The position numbers and the translations under genes are program-made. Source: Acetobacter persici JCM 25330 (GTDB lineage: Bacteria > Pseudomonadota > Alphaproteobacteria > Acetobacterales > Acetobacteraceae). Taken from it: a stretch of DNA of 64,000 nt. Under the pieces are notes generated by a model that did not search any database, was not told the DNA's origin, and saw only the letters and a list, made by a program, of their open reading frames with translations. Positions 10,885 through 21,587 of the stretch are shown here, in pieces (position 1 is the stretch's first letter; every line of letters starts with the position of its first letter). Where the stretch lies: positions 20,203 through 84,202 of the forward strand of contig NZ_BAJW01000004.1 in NCBI RefSeq assembly GCF_000613905.1, read 5' to 3'.

Positions 10885-12551
10885 TTAAAATTTGAATTCG
10901 AGCGTTTGCATGTAGAGCGCGCCCTCTTTGGCGCCGACAGTCCGCATCCCGCGTGAGAGCAGAATGCCTTCAATATCGTGCGTCCAGGCCCAGTGCGGCG
11001 CAAAGTTCCAGGAAAGCTGGGTGTAGGGCATGACGCCGGTAAACCCGCCATGCAGGTTGTCACGCCAGTTATAAATTTTACTGTTGCCGCCATAAACGGC
11101 GTCCTGCGTGCTGGCCCGCCAGAAGAACGGCACGTGCAGCTTCAGGTGCAGGGTCGGATGCATGGTAAAATTGGCAATCGGCCCGACACCAATCAGGTTT
11201 TGTGACGTCAGGGAAAGAGAGAGATCGTTATAATAAGGTAGCGGGACGAAAGGCGTTGCAAACGTGCCGACTGCGCCGCCCTGACTACGGTCAGACCCAC
11301 CGGAGAACAGGTCAGCCTGCACGCCAAAGCCCGGCTTGCCCGCCCAGTCCGCGCGCGTGTACGTTATGCTGCCATTCACCGCATAAGCGCGCACGGAGCG
11401 TGTGCTCTGGCTTGTTTTGGCCGGACGAAACTCCCCACCCTGAAAAATACCTGTCAGATTTGTAGAAAACGGACCGACATTCCCCCACAGGCGCAGCCCG
11501 ACATTATCCCGGCGGGAAGAGCCTTTCTGCACACTCCCCTGTGCTGCGGCAGGGATGGAAGCCGGAGCGCCGCCATACAGGTATCCAAGGAAAAACAGAT
11601 CCGCAAACATCTGGCTTTTCTGGCCCATGAACTGAAAAGCGGGGAGTGCTGTGGACGTATAGGCACCATACAGGCGCGCATTATAATTTGTGCCGTCTGC
11701 AAAAACTTTTTGCGGCAGCTTGTTTGTTTGCATGAAGTCGAACAGATCGATCCTGAAGCGGTTCCACACGGCATATCCGCGGAAGCGTCCCATGTCTGCT
11801 GCACGTTTGTCAGGTCACGCGGGGACTGTAGGGAAACGGGTGCATCCAGAAAAATCTGTCGGCCGCCGATAACACCCATCTGCGCCCCAAGAAAGCGGCC
11901 TTTAACTTCCAGAATCCCTTGCTGGAGGTCCAGACTTTCGCGCTGGGCACCCGTCTGGTAGCCGTATGTGTTGGAGCCGCCTGCCACGCCATACAGGAAT
12001 TCCGCATAAGCCCGCACATGCTCTCCTAGATGCAGGTCTGCGCCATACTGGTTGCGGAGCAGAACACGGCTGGCATTTGTTTTGCCTGCCTGACCGAGCA
12101 GGGGCTGATTTTCAAAAATATACCGTAGCCGTTCTTCCCCGCTGAAGCTCATCCAGATACTGCCGCTATCATTGAGGCGGACGTATTTCAGGCGGTTGAA
12201 CCAGTCGTTTTTCCGAATACTCTGAGGGGTACGGGCCAAAGGACTCCAGTCTTCCGTCCAGCGGGCCTGACCGTAGCCATTTACAACCCCAAACCCGGAA
12301 GCGGCACCGTTCCCGGCGTTAAAGATCTTCCAGTCGGTGTGATAGACCGCCCCTTTTAAAATGGCCTTCTTGTCTGGCAGAGGAAGCACCGGAACTGCGA
12401 CAACGGGCGTCAGAGGCGTCACTGCGGCAGGAAGAGGCGTTTTCTGGGGTGCGGATTTCTGCTCTGCCGCCCATGCGGTGCCGCTTAGCGCGACACTCAG
12501 AACAAGGCTTCCACTCTTCCAGCTCTGGAAGCAGCGTAAAATACGTTTCAT
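10885..12551 (-). CDS. Alginate-export-family outer membrane porin of the nitrate operon (frameshift near 11787)
   Basis: Outer-membrane beta-barrel of the alginate_exp (AlgE-like) family, ~555 aa. ATG 12551 overlaps the narK stop (ATGA) and begins a signal peptide, MKRILRCFQSWKSGSLVL, cleaved about GTAWA. A Pro-rich linker follows, then barrel strands such as RLKYVRLNDSGSIWMSFSGE and LRNQYGADLHLGEHVRAYAE. The chain ends in MQTLEFKF, the aromatic C-terminal signature for Bam-dependent insertion. The two overlapping frames join cleanly if one C is added near 11787 (TWD to RFRGYAVW). Its place between narK and nirBD suggests it lets nitrate or nitrite cross the outer membrane. That role is inferred; alginate export itself is unlikely here. 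Confidence 0.75.
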
Positions 12552-13776
12552 TGCGCACGCTCCGTCCAGCGGGCGTGGCAGCCAGTGACGCACCCGCACG
12601 CGACGAAACAGACAAGTGCAAAAATGAAAAAGCCGGGGCCGTAGGAACCCGTCGTCTGACGTGCGGCGCCAAGGGAGGAGGCGAGATAGAAGCCGCCCAC
12701 CCCGCCAGCCATGCCAACAAGACCCGTCAGAATACCGACCTGCTGCGGGAACCGGATCGGCACAAGCTGAAAGACCGCCCCGTTCCCCAGCCCCAACGTC
12801 ACCATTCCCAGAAAGAAAGCGCCAAACGCCAGAAAGACAGAAGGGAGCCCCGTTGAGATCAGCAGGAAAATAAGCCCTGCTACCCCATAAATCAGCATCA
12901 GCGCCTTTGTGCCGCCAATACGGTCCGCAAGAGCCCCGCCAACCGGACGGATGAAAGAACCGGCAAAAACCACAAAGGCGGTGCACGCCCCTGCGGTGGC
13001 CGGGGCCAGATGGTACTGATCATTGAAGTAGATAGTCAGAAAGGCCGCCAGACCGACAAACCCGCCGAACGTGACGCTGTAGAAGAACATCAAAGCCCAG
13101 CAGCCGCCCGATTTCAGGATCGGCCCCCATGAAGACAGGGACGGCATGGACGGACGGCTCGCCGGTTCCCGCGCCAGACACAAAAAGGCAATCAGCACTG
13201 CAATCAGCGGCAGTGTTGCCAGCCCCAGAACATTCAGCCAGCCCACCATGGCAGCCAGACCGGGCGCGAACAGGGATGCCAGAGCCGTGCCGGAATTCCC
13301 GGCCCCCGCAATGCCCAGAGCCGTGCCCTGATAACGGGGCGGATACCAGACGGACGCAAGGGGCAGCGCGACAGCAAAGGAGGCGCCTGCAATACCCAGA
13401 ACCAGAGCGACCCAGAACATGCTGAGATAGCTGTGTGGCGCCAGAAGCCATGTCAGCCACAGCCCAAGAATAACACTCACCTGCGCCGCAATGGCGACGC
13501 GGCGTGGGCCAAACACATCCACCAGTGCTCCGGCAATCACCCGCAGGCCAGCACCAGCCAGGACAGGGGTTGCGACGAGCAGCCCCTTCTGTCCGGCGTT
13601 CAGATGCAGGTCATGCGCAATGGAAATCCCCAGCGGGCCGAGGAGCACCCAGACCATGAACGAAACATCAAAATAGAGAAATGCGGCAAGCAGAGTCGGT
13701 GCGTGACCGGCTTTAAGAAACCCTTTGTCCACAGAACGTCTTCCAGATGGTCCGTATTTTCTGCACGGAAAACCAT
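12548..13776 (-). CDS. narK: NarK-type nitrate/nitrite MFS transporter (probable frameshift near 13705)
   Basis: Inner-membrane MFS carrier of the NNP family with 12 predicted membrane segments. Nitrate-signature-like glycine-rich stretches are visible (ALGIAGAGNSGTALASLFAP near residue 140; GNGAVFQLVPIRFP near 310). It opens the operon and would import nitrate. The continuous frame begins at GTG 13732 (VDKGFLKAGHAPTLL). An overlapping frame from ATG 13776 reads MVFRAENTDHLEDVLWTKGF and runs into the same KGFLK segment, so the true start is probably 13776 with one G missing near 13705. The stop overlaps the porin start by ATGA. An alternative is to accept GTG 13732 and a shorter N-terminus. 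Confidence 0.85.
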
Positions 13777-13826
13777 CGCTCTCTGAGCCAGCGAACCGCC
13801 ATTGATCCGCCCTGTGTGCCGCGTCT

Positions 13827-13874
13827 GCCTTAACAAGAAGGCGCCTGTTCTTTCCGCCGCCGTTGACGGAAAGA
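13827..13874 (-). promoter_or_regulatory. Candidate ANTAR (NasT) target: two hairpins in the nas leader RNA
   Basis: On the minus strand the first hairpin is a 10-bp stem (TCTTTCCGTC with GGCGGAAAGA, one G-T pair) at 13849-13874 with a six-base loop AACGGC, so loop position 1 is A and position 4 is G. Six bases later a second hairpin, GCCTT/AAGGC with hexaloop CTTGTT, lies at 13827-13842; its loop has G at position 4 but C at position 1. Known ANTAR targets are two closely spaced hairpins with hexaloops having A1 and G4. The first fits fully, the second partly. It precedes narK by ~50-95 nt, in an operon that encodes NasT. I could not identify a strong terminator downstream. Confidence 0.55.
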
Positions 13875-13982
13875 AGAATGTCCTGAAACAGTAAGGCCGG
13901 AATAATCCGATGTCAAAATGATTTTCAGGAATAAATGGATTTTTAGCCTCACTATTTACAGTGGACTATAGACGATCAGGCT

Positions 13983-14031
13983 TTCCCGCTTCCCGCTTCC
14001 CGCTTCCCGCTTCCCGCTTCCCGCTTCCCGC
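13983..14031. repeat. Perfect heptanucleotide tandem repeat, 7 x TTCCCGC
   Basis: Seven uninterrupted copies of TTCCCGC, followed by a degenerate TCTGCGC. The tract lies between the end of the prpR-like gene (14162) and the nas operon leader. Copy number of such a short perfect repeat can change by slippage. It is ~110 bp upstream of the hairpins that precede narK, so it may sit in or just upstream of the nas promoter. No coding function is seen; a 65-codon open frame crosses it but has no ribosome-binding site I would trust. Confidence 0.9.
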
Positions 14032-14161
14032 TCTGCGCGAATGGCGTACTTGTTTGTTTTGGCGGAACGCATGCTGTCTGCGGGGAACGTATTGTCAGCA
14101 CAGAGGGGGGCGACGCTTTCATAACGGGGTTCGCCCCACCACGCGTAATTCACGACGAATA

Positions 14162-15573
14162 CTATTCTGGATAAGCGCGATACGGCACAACGCCGCGGGC
14201 ATCGCTGCCGGTATCAAGCAAACGGCCTGAAAGTGGGAGAGACCGGTGGCTGCAATTATCCCGGCTACAGGCCCGGCACCCCGGACCAATGGGAATAACC
14301 AGACTATGGTCGCTCAGATCCAATCCGTCCGCATATACTGTTTGCGTGGCATCCTGAATATGACACCCAAGGACAATGGCGCTCTGCCGGGGTCTGTCTG
14401 TGTAATTACGCCCCTCGTGGGAGACGGTTCTGGCGACGTTCAGGTAAATTGTATTATCAGTCGTTTCTGAAAGTTGTACCTGCACCTGTCCGGGCGTGGC
14501 GAAAGCACGGAAAATATTCCATAACGGGCACGGTCCGCCAAAGCGCGCTTGTGAAAAACGATTAGCAGAAAAGCTTTTTAAAATATTTCCTGCGATATCA
14601 AGTTTGAGGAAGTAAAAAGGAATACCTTCCATGCCGGGGCGTTGCAGGGTGCTCAGGCGATGGCTGACCTGCTCAAAGCTGACGCCAAAGTGCCTGCGGA
14701 TACGTTCTACATCATACCGCATGGTCTGGGCAGTTTTCAGAAAGTTCTCGTAAGGAAGCAGAAGCGCACCAGCAAAGTAATTACCCAGATAAACCCGCGC
14801 GAGTTGAAAGGAGTTTTTATTTTTTGGTGCCGAGCGTTTTAAAATTCTGGTTATCAGTTTGTCATAGTTTAATTGCCCGATAATCTGAGCCAGATAAAAG
14901 ATGCGACTTTCCTGCGTCTGGTTATAAGGCAGCATGATTGTGCTGCGCTGTCTGTTTATGCGCCAGACCAGACCTTCCTGCTCCATTTCCGTGTCCTGCA
15001 CGATGTGTAAGCCATGCTGTTCCTGCAGGAATGCGGCCAGAACGGGTTCAAGGTTGTCTTTGTTTTCAGGAAGGTTTTGATAAAAATTTTCGGCAGCGCA
15101 ATCAAGTTCATGAAAATAGTTTTGTTTTTCCTGCACCCAGTTTCCAACCTCTTCATAAGGTTCGAGCGGTGCTGTATCCGGCAAGGAGGACGCTGCCTCT
15201 GTTGTTCAAATATATAGGCGCGATAGAGCGTTAAAAAAGCATCACACAGAGCCGGTGCCTGTCTGGCAGCTTCAGCCATATGCGTCATGGTGAGAGAGAC
15301 GTCTTTGAAAACAGGGTCTCCCATCGTCTCGCGCAGCGCCTGAAGCCTGTGCGCCTCGCGCGTGTCGTTAAACCACGCGGGCGTCAGGGCATACTGCTCA
15401 CAAATCAGGTGCAGCAGGCGGTCAGGCAGGGGCCGATGGTTACGCTCCAGCTGGTTGAGGTAGCTGAGCGATATGCCAAGTAGTGAGGCAAGCGTCTGCT
15501 GGGTCAGATTGTCGCGCTTGCGCAGTTCACGCAAACGCTGGCCAGCAAAAAGTTTCGTGCGGGTTACCGGCAT
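14162..15573 (-). CDS. prpR: Short-chain-fatty-acyl regulator of the PrpR/RamB family (XRE + ImmA/IrrE + DUF2083; frameshift near 15195)
   Basis: Transcription regulator of ~470 aa. Residues 6-65 are an XRE helix-turn-helix (RLRELRKRDNLTQQTLASLL, followed by SYLNQLERNHRPLP). The middle is the ImmA/IrrE-like domain (ESRIFYLAQIIGQ, ARVYLGNYFAGALLLPYENF). The C-terminus is the Cys-containing ligand domain seen in RamB/MccR-type proteins (IGPGCRACSRDNCSHR). ATG 15573 is chosen over 15606 because the HTH follows directly. The two halves lie in different frames that overlap at 15184-15200; a small indel there separates them. It is divergent from prpD, and operator-like repeats overlap its start. 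It probably senses propionyl-CoA or a related acyl-CoA and controls prpDCB. Confidence 0.8.
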
Positions 15574-15581
15574 CACGAAAC

Positions 15582-15616
15582 TTCGCAAACTTCGCAAGTT
15601 CTGCAAATTCCTTCGC
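15582..15616. promoter_or_regulatory. Candidate PrpR/RamB-type operator: repeated TTCGCAA boxes
   Basis: TTCGCAA occurs at 15582-15588 and 15591-15597, followed by TTCTGCAAA at 15599-15607 and CTTCGC at 15611. The segment AACTT...AAGTT around the first two boxes is also an imperfect inverted repeat. RamB/PrpR-family regulators bind short TTTGCAA-like boxes. These lie just upstream of, and partly over, the start of the regulator gene and ~90 bp before prpD, where a shared operator of two divergent promoters would be expected. Confidence 0.5.
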
Positions 15617-15703
15617 TTCTTTCCACTCTTATCTCTCTCCTGATTTTTGTTTTTGTTTGTCAGATTGCGTGTGTGTTCAGAGGCAAGATCAGGAATTTAA
15701 AAC

Positions 15704-17265
15704 ATGCAGTACCATGATGTTCGAGTGCACCCGGAAACTGAACGTCTGCCCCGCTCCGGGCAGCTCGCATGGAAGATAGCACAGGTCGCGGCTGACCCTG
15801 TTCCTGTTGACATTGAAGTTACGGAAATGGTTGTCAACCGGTTGATTGATAACGCTTCCGTGGCTGTTGCCTCCCTTAACCGCCATTCTGTTGTGAGCGC
15901 ACGGGCTGAGGCTCTGGCTCATCGGCGCCCCGACGGGGCAACGCTGTTTGGCATGGGGCCGGATATCCGGGTGCATGCCGAATGGGCTGCATGGGCAAAT
16001 GGCACGGCGGTGCGTGAGCTTGACTATCATGACACATTTCTGGCTGCCGAATACTCGCATCCGGGCGATAATCTGCCCGGTATTCTGGCGGTGGCCCAGC
16101 AGTGCCACCGCAGCGGCGCAGATTTTATCCGTGGCGCGGCCACGGGGTATGAAATTCAGATAGATCTGGCGCGCGCCATCTGCCTGCACAAGCACAAGAT
16201 TGATCATGTCGCCCATCTCGGGCCATCCGTTGCCGCAGGCATCGGTACCCTGCTGCGTCTGCCGCCAGCAGTCATTTATCAGGCTATCGGGCAGGCCCTG
16301 CATGTAACGACCGCCACCCGGCAAAGCCGTAAAGGCGAGATTTCCTCATGGAAAGCCTACGCCCCGGCTCATGCTGGCAAAATGGCGGTCGAAGCTGTGG
16401 ACCGTGCATGATGGGGGAAACGGCTCCGGCTCCGATTTATGAAGGAGAAGATGGGGTTATCGCGTGGATGCTGGATGGGAAAAACGCGCAGTATCACGTG
16501 CCGCTTCCGGCACAGGGTGAAGCCAAACGCGCCATTCTGTCGTCTTTCACCAAAGAGCATTCCGCGGAATATCAGAGTCAGGCGCTGATCGACCTCGCCT
16601 TTAAAATGGGGCGGAAAATTTCTGACTGGGACGCGGTAGAGGATATCCTCATTGAGACCAGCCACCATACGCATTACGTGATTGGCACAGGCGCGAATGA
16701 CCCGCAAAAGTTTGACCCGCATGCCTCGCGTGAAACACTGGATCATTCGATCATGTATATCGTTGCCGTCGCCTTGCAGGATGGGGCATGGCACCATGAA
16801 CGCTCTTACGCCCCCGAGCGGGCGCGGCGTGAGGATACTGTTCGGCTCTGGCGCAAAATTCATACGGTGGAAAAGCCTGAATGGACTGAACGCTACCATG
16901 ATGCCAACCCCGACCGTAAGGCCTTTGGGGGGCGGATTATCATCCGTATGAAAGACGGCTCCGTTCTGGAAGACGAACTGGCTGTTGCCAATGCCCATAC
17001 GCTCGGCGCAACGCCCTGGCAGCGCACGGATTATATCCGGAAATTCCGCACACTGTCTGAAGGAATTGTTCCTCAGGAAGAAGTCAGGCGGTTTCTGGAT
17101 GTTGTTCAGAAGTTGCCTCAGTTGCAGGCGGGAGAATTGCACATGCTGGAACTTCAGTTACCGGCAGCTTCACTCCAGCAAAGCAAAGCTGAAGGCATCT
17201 TCAATTTTGGTCAGTCCCGAACCGAGGTAGACGTCCCCAAACCCTCTGCCGTTCTGGCGTCCTAG
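15704..17265 (+). CDS. prpD: 2-methylcitrate dehydratase PrpD (frameshift near 16408)
   Basis: MmgE/PrpD-family enzyme, ~520 aa, dehydrating 2-methylcitrate to 2-methyl-cis-aconitate in propionate catabolism. The N-terminal half has the family segments [32 protein letters not shown] and [20 protein letters not shown]. The C-terminal half, in another frame, begins [20 protein letters not shown] and continues to a stop at 17265. The first frame ends at GTGGACCGTGCATGA; one extra A before the TGATG gives a continuous reading. A GGA-type ribosome site precedes ATG 15704. It is the first gene of the prpD-prpC-prpB-acs unit. Confidence 0.88.
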
Positions 17266-17307
17266 AGCGTCGCCTTATCCATATGCCTTGCAGACAGGAT
17301 AAAAATC

Positions 17308-18474
17308 ATGACAACACATCTGCACAGAAAGCCCAAAAAATCAGTTGCCCTGTCCGGCACGGTTGCGGGCAATACGGCTCTCAGCACTGTAGGCCACAGC
17401 GGGAATGATCTTCATTATCGTGGATACGATATTAAAGATCTTGCCAAGAATTGCATGTTTGAAGAAGTGGCGCATCTGCTGATTTATGGCTATCTGCCAA
17501 ATTCGCATGAACTGGCCTCCTATCAGCAGCATTTGATGCGGCTGCGCGAGATTGCGGCACTTGTCAAAAATGGTCTGGAATGTCTGCCTGCCGCCTCTCA
17601 TCCGATGGATGTGATGCGTACCGCAGTGTCCTTGCTGGGGTGTGCCCTGCCGGAGCGGAGCGATTGCCCGGTGGCAGGCACGCGCGAGATTGCGGACAGG
17701 CTGGTCGCCTCTCTTGGGTCCATGCTGCTCTACTGGTATCATTTTTCCACGCATGGTCGCAGAATAGAGACCTTTACGCAGGATGAGACTGTTGGCGGGC
17801 ATTTCCTGCATCTTTTGCATGGAGAAAAGGTGCCGGATGCGTGGGTGCAGGCGATGCATACCTCCCTTATTCTCTATGCCGAGCATGAATTTAATGCTTC
17901 CACCTTTACGGCGCGTGTGGTCGCAGGGACAGGGTCGGACGTTTATTCTGCGGTCGGCGCTGCCATAGGTGCGCTGCGTGGCCCGAAACATGGCGGTGCG
18001 AATGAGGTGGCGCTGGATATTCAGCAGCGGTACCATACAGCGGACGATGCTGAGGCTGACATCTGCCGCCGTCTGGAAAACCGCGAAGTCATTATTGGCT
18101 TTGGGCACCCTGTTTATACAGTTGCTGACCCACGCAACGAAATTATTAAAGAAACAGCGCACGCTCTGGCACGCCGTAATGGTACCATGCGGCTTTATAA
18201 CGTAGCCGAGCGCATTGAGCGCGTTATGGGGGACAAGAAAAACATGTTCCCCAATCTGGATTGGTTCAGTGCGGTTTCTTATCAGGCTATGGGTGTTCCA
18301 ACGTCCATGTTTACACCTCTGTTTGTCATCTCCCGTGTGACAGGGTGGTGCGCGCATATCATTGAACAGCGGGAAGATGGCAAGATTATTCGCCCTTCTG
18401 CCAATTACACAGGGCCAGACAACCGTCCTTTTGTCTCGATCCGTGAACGCGATGGACTGGAGAATGCAGCATGA
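17308..18474 (+). CDS. prpC: 2-methylcitrate synthase PrpC
   Basis: Intact 388-aa citrate-synthase-fold enzyme condensing propionyl-CoA with oxaloacetate. Visible signatures are the substrate His regions [13 protein letters not shown] and [17 protein letters not shown], the mobile-loop Asp region [15 protein letters not shown] and the C-terminal [17 protein letters not shown]. Length matches PrpC rather than the longer citrate synthases of Gram-negative bacteria. Context (prpD before, prpB after) settles methylcitrate over citrate synthase. Its stop overlaps the prpB start by ATGA. Confidence 0.93.
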   Translation: MTTHLHRKPKKSVALSGTVAGNTALSTVGHSGNDLHYRGYDIKDLAKNCMFEEVAHLLIYGYLPNSHELASYQQHLMRLREIAALVKNGLECLPAASHPMDVMRTAVSLLGCALPERSDCPVAGTREIADRLVASLGSMLLYWYHFSTHGRRIETFTQDETVGGHFLHLLHGEKVPDAWVQAMHTSLILYAEHEFNASTFTARVVAGTGSDVYSAVGAAIGALRGPKHGGANEVALDIQQRYHTADDAEADICRRLENREVIIGFGHPVYTVADPRNEIIKETAHALARRNGTMRLYNVAERIERVMGDKKNMFPNLDWFSAVSYQAMGVPTSMFTPLFVISRVTGWCAHIIEQREDGKIIRPSANYTGPDNRPFVSIRERDGLENAA

Positions 18475-19409
18475 TATACCTCTCAGGAAACGATGCACCG
18501 GCATTGCCCGCAGGAACGCGCTTTCGTACCCTGCTGGATGGAAAAGACATTATGCGCATTCCGGGGGCACATAACGGGCAGGCCGCCTTGCAGGCGAAAG
18601 ATGCAGGGTTTGAATCCCTCTATCTGTCTGGTGCGGCAATGTCGGCCAGCATGGGGCTGCCAGATCTTGGTATCATCACGATAGAAGATGTCTGCTTCTT
18701 TATTCGTCAGATTACGCGTGCATCCGGTCTGCCGCTTCTGGTGGATGGGGATACCGGCTATGGTGAAACCCTGAATGTCATGCACATGGTACGCGCATTT
18801 GAGGATGCCGGTGCCGCCGCCGTACATATTGAAGACCAGATTCTGCCTAAAAAATGCGGCCATCTGAACGATAAGAAGCTGGCGACTCCTTATGAGATGG
18901 CTCAGAAAGTCGCCGCAGCCGTCAAGGCACGGCGCAAAATGGTGATTGTCGCCAGAACAGACGCCGCAGGGTCTGAAGGGCTGGAGGGGGCTGTCGCCCG
19001 GGCCAGACTCTACAGAGAAGCCGGGGCAGACGCTATTTTTCCGGAAGCACTGACCTCTGAAGAGATGTTCCGTGAATTTGCGCGGCGTCTGCCTGATGTG
19101 CCTCTTCTGGCGAATATGACCGAGTTCGGTCGTTCTCCGTTTTTTACGGCCGAGCAGTTTCAGGCCATGGGCTACCGTATGGTGATATGGCCAGTCAGTT
19201 CCCTGCGTGTTGCGAATAAAGCGCAGGCTGACCTGTACCGTACACTGGCGCAAAAAGGCAGCACGCAGGAGCTTCTGCCAAAAATGCAAACGCGTGAAGA
19301 GCTCTACAAAACAATTCGGTACTATGATTACGAGGCACTGGACCAGAGTATTGTTGCGACAGTGCTGCCCAGCGTCATTCCCAAAAAACAGAGCTGTCAC
19401 GCCGCCTGA
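18471..19409 (+). CDS. prpB: Methylisocitrate lyase PrpB
   Basis: Intact 312-aa member of the isocitrate-lyase/PEP-mutase superfamily that cleaves 2-methylisocitrate into pyruvate and succinate. The active-site loop is KKCGHL, with the catalytic Cys. Metal-site segments [12 protein letters not shown] and [16 protein letters not shown] precede it, and [11 protein letters not shown] and [11 protein letters not shown] follow. The start overlaps the end of prpC, so translation is coupled. The N-terminus is slightly longer than in enterobacterial PrpB. Confidence 0.93.
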   Translation: MIYLSGNDAPALPAGTRFRTLLDGKDIMRIPGAHNGQAALQAKDAGFESLYLSGAAMSASMGLPDLGIITIEDVCFFIRQITRASGLPLLVDGDTGYGETLNVMHMVRAFEDAGAAAVHIEDQILPKKCGHLNDKKLATPYEMAQKVAAAVKARRKMVIVARTDAAGSEGLEGAVARARLYREAGADAIFPEALTSEEMFREFARRLPDVPLLANMTEFGRSPFFTAEQFQAMGYRMVIWPVSSLRVANKAQADLYRTLAQKGSTQELLPKMQTREELYKTIRYYDYEALDQSIVATVLPSVIPKKQSCHAA

Positions 19410-19454
19410 TCTTCCGTCTGCCGGACAAAATAAAACAACAATAGAGCGAAAGCC

Positions 19455-21432
19455 ATGTCCACTTTGTCCCTTATCCCCACGCACTCTCACCCGCATTACA
19501 CAGCAAGCATGAGCCCGGCAGAGTTGCAGGCCATGCGCGCGCATGCGCAGCAAAATCCGGAAGGCTTCTGGCTGGAGCAGGCCCGGCGTATCCACTGGCA
19601 CCGTAAGCCAACGCAGGGGTTCCGGGGGTCATTTGAGGGAGATGTCTCCATCAAATGGTATGATGATGGTCATCTGAATGCCTCTGTCTGCTGTATTGAC
19701 CGCCATCTTACCGCACGGGGTGATCAGGTCGCCCTGATCAGCCACAGGGAAGGGCGCCCCGGTGCAGAGCAGATAACCTATGCCATGCTGCATGAGCGCG
19801 TCTGCCGTCTTGCCAATGCGCTGACGGATCTGGGGGTGGAAAAAGGGGAACGTGTCGCTATCTCCCTGCCCATGATTTCCGAGGCCGTCGTGGCCATGCT
19901 GGCGTGCGCCCGGATCGGGGCTGTGCATGTTGTGCTGTTTGGCGGATTTTCAGCCGAAGGCATTGCGGAACGCCTGATGGATAGCGGGGCCGTGCTGGTT
20001 ATTACTGCCAGTGAGGCCAGACGCGGCAACAAAACCATCCCGTTCAAACAGACGATGGATGATGCTTTACTGAAATGTGGTCAGAACTGCACCGTAAAAT
20101 CTGTGCTGGTTGTCAGAACGTCTGACGCCGCCGTGCCCATGCTCCCCGGTCGTGACTATGATTATCATGATTTTGTAGACGGGTTTGAACCTGATTTCGT
20201 CCCCGTTGTCATGCCTGCGGAAGCACCGTTGTTCATGCTCTACACATCCGGCAGCACAGGAAAGCCGAAGGCTGTTGTGCATGCAACCGGGGGATATATG
20301 GTGTGGGCCGCCTACACAATGGGCATGGTTTACGCACAAAAACCCGGCGATGTTTTATGGTGCACGGCTGATGTGGCGTGGATCACCGGGCATACCTCTG
20401 TTGTGTACGGGCCGCTGGCGAATGGTGGCACCACCATGATTTCGGATAGTCTGCCAAATGCGCCGCATGCCGGGCGGTGGTTGGATCTGATTGATGACTA
20501 TAAAGTCACCATGTTGTTTACATCCCCCACGGCTGTCAGAGCCATGATGGCCGATGGTGATGCGGTTGTGCAGGCACATAGTCTGGAAACGCTCCGGTTG
20601 CTTGGCGTTGCCGGAGAACCCATCAGTTCTGATGTGTGGATGTGGTACCATGATGTGATTGGTCGTGGAAAATGCCCGGTGGCGGATACATGGTGGCAGA
20701 CTGAAACGGCTGGTGTTGTGCTGGGGCCGGTGCCGGGTGCCCAGCCCTTAAAACCCGGCTCAGCCAGCACGCCCCTGCCGGGACTGGATCTGGCTCTGGC
20801 TGATCCGCAAGGGCGTATTCAGGAAAACTCTGCGGAAGGAAGCCTGTGTATTGCGAGATCATGGCCCGGACAGGCCAGAACAATCTGGCGCGACCATGAA
20901 CGTTTTTGCAAAACGTATTTTTCTATGGTGCCCGGATTCTATTTTACCGGTGACGGCGCGGCGGGATGATGATGGTTATTACTGGATTACGGGCAGAATG
21001 GATGATGTGATCAATGTTGCTGGTCACAGGCTTGGCACGGCAGAAGTGGAAGATGTTCTGGCGACGGACCATCGTTTGTTAGAAAGTGCCGCTGTTGGTG
21101 TGCCGCATCCTGTTAAAGGGCAGGCTCTGGTGGTTTTTGCAATCGCCCGTAAAAATGTCACAGCGCAGCCAACAGAGGCAGGGATTAAACGCATGGTGGC
21201 CGACGCTCTGGGCCGCTATGCAATGCCGGAAACTGTTTATCTAGTCCCTGATTTACCACGCACGCGTTCTGGTAAAATAGTACGCCGTCTTCTGCGTAAA
21301 ATCGCAAGTGGTGAAATCGAAAACTTTGGTGATTTGTCCACTTTGACAGATCAGGAAATCGTTCAGACAATTTGTAACTTCGTGCAGGAAAAACACGGGA
21401 TGGGCTCTCCTCCCTTGATATTACAGGCATGA
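19455..21432 (+). CDS. Acetyl-/propionyl-CoA synthetase (AMP-forming; frameshift near 20960)
   Basis: ANL-superfamily acyl-CoA synthetase of ~660 aa activating acetate or propionate. Motifs include the P-loop FMLYTSGSTGKPKAVVH, adenine/acyl-site [28 protein letters not shown] and the catalytic Lys region RTRSGKIVRR near the C-terminus. The frame breaks in a GC-rich GGCGCGG segment; loss of two bases there explains it, and both sides match one protein. The gene starts 45 bp after prpB in the same direction, so it probably serves as the propionyl-CoA synthetase of the operon (PrpE-like), although the sequence class also fits AcsA. Confidence 0.85.
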
Positions 21433-21587
21433 AGAGCATCCCTCCTGTCTGATCAGGACAAACCCGTCAGGATCAGGCTCCTTGCCCTGATGTAAGAGAG
21501 GGAGCCTGCGGCGACGCGACGTTTCGGTATGACGTTCTCACCACAGTCGTCATACTGAAGTACGATGCGTCGCCTGATCTATCCTGC
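21433..21587. repeat. Intergenic long imperfect hairpin between convergent genes
   Basis: Between acs (+) and the methyltransferase (-) lies an imperfect inverted repeat with arms at 21511-21534 and 21548-21573. The outer bases are GCGACGC/GCGTCGC and the inner ones GGTATGACG/CGTCATACT, with a 13-nt loop. It could act as a bidirectional transcription stop or be a small dispersed palindromic element. There is no gene here. Confidence 0.45.

Noticed and set aside
13983..14031. Repeat array considered as CRISPR
   Set aside because: Units are 7 bp, contiguous and without spacers; no cas genes are present.
16369..19601. Long minus-strand open frames opposite prpD, prpC and prpB (257, 387 and 372 codons)
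   Set aside because: They mirror real plus-strand genes, start without ribosome sites and encode low-complexity His/Arg/Cys-rich sequence without family motifs.
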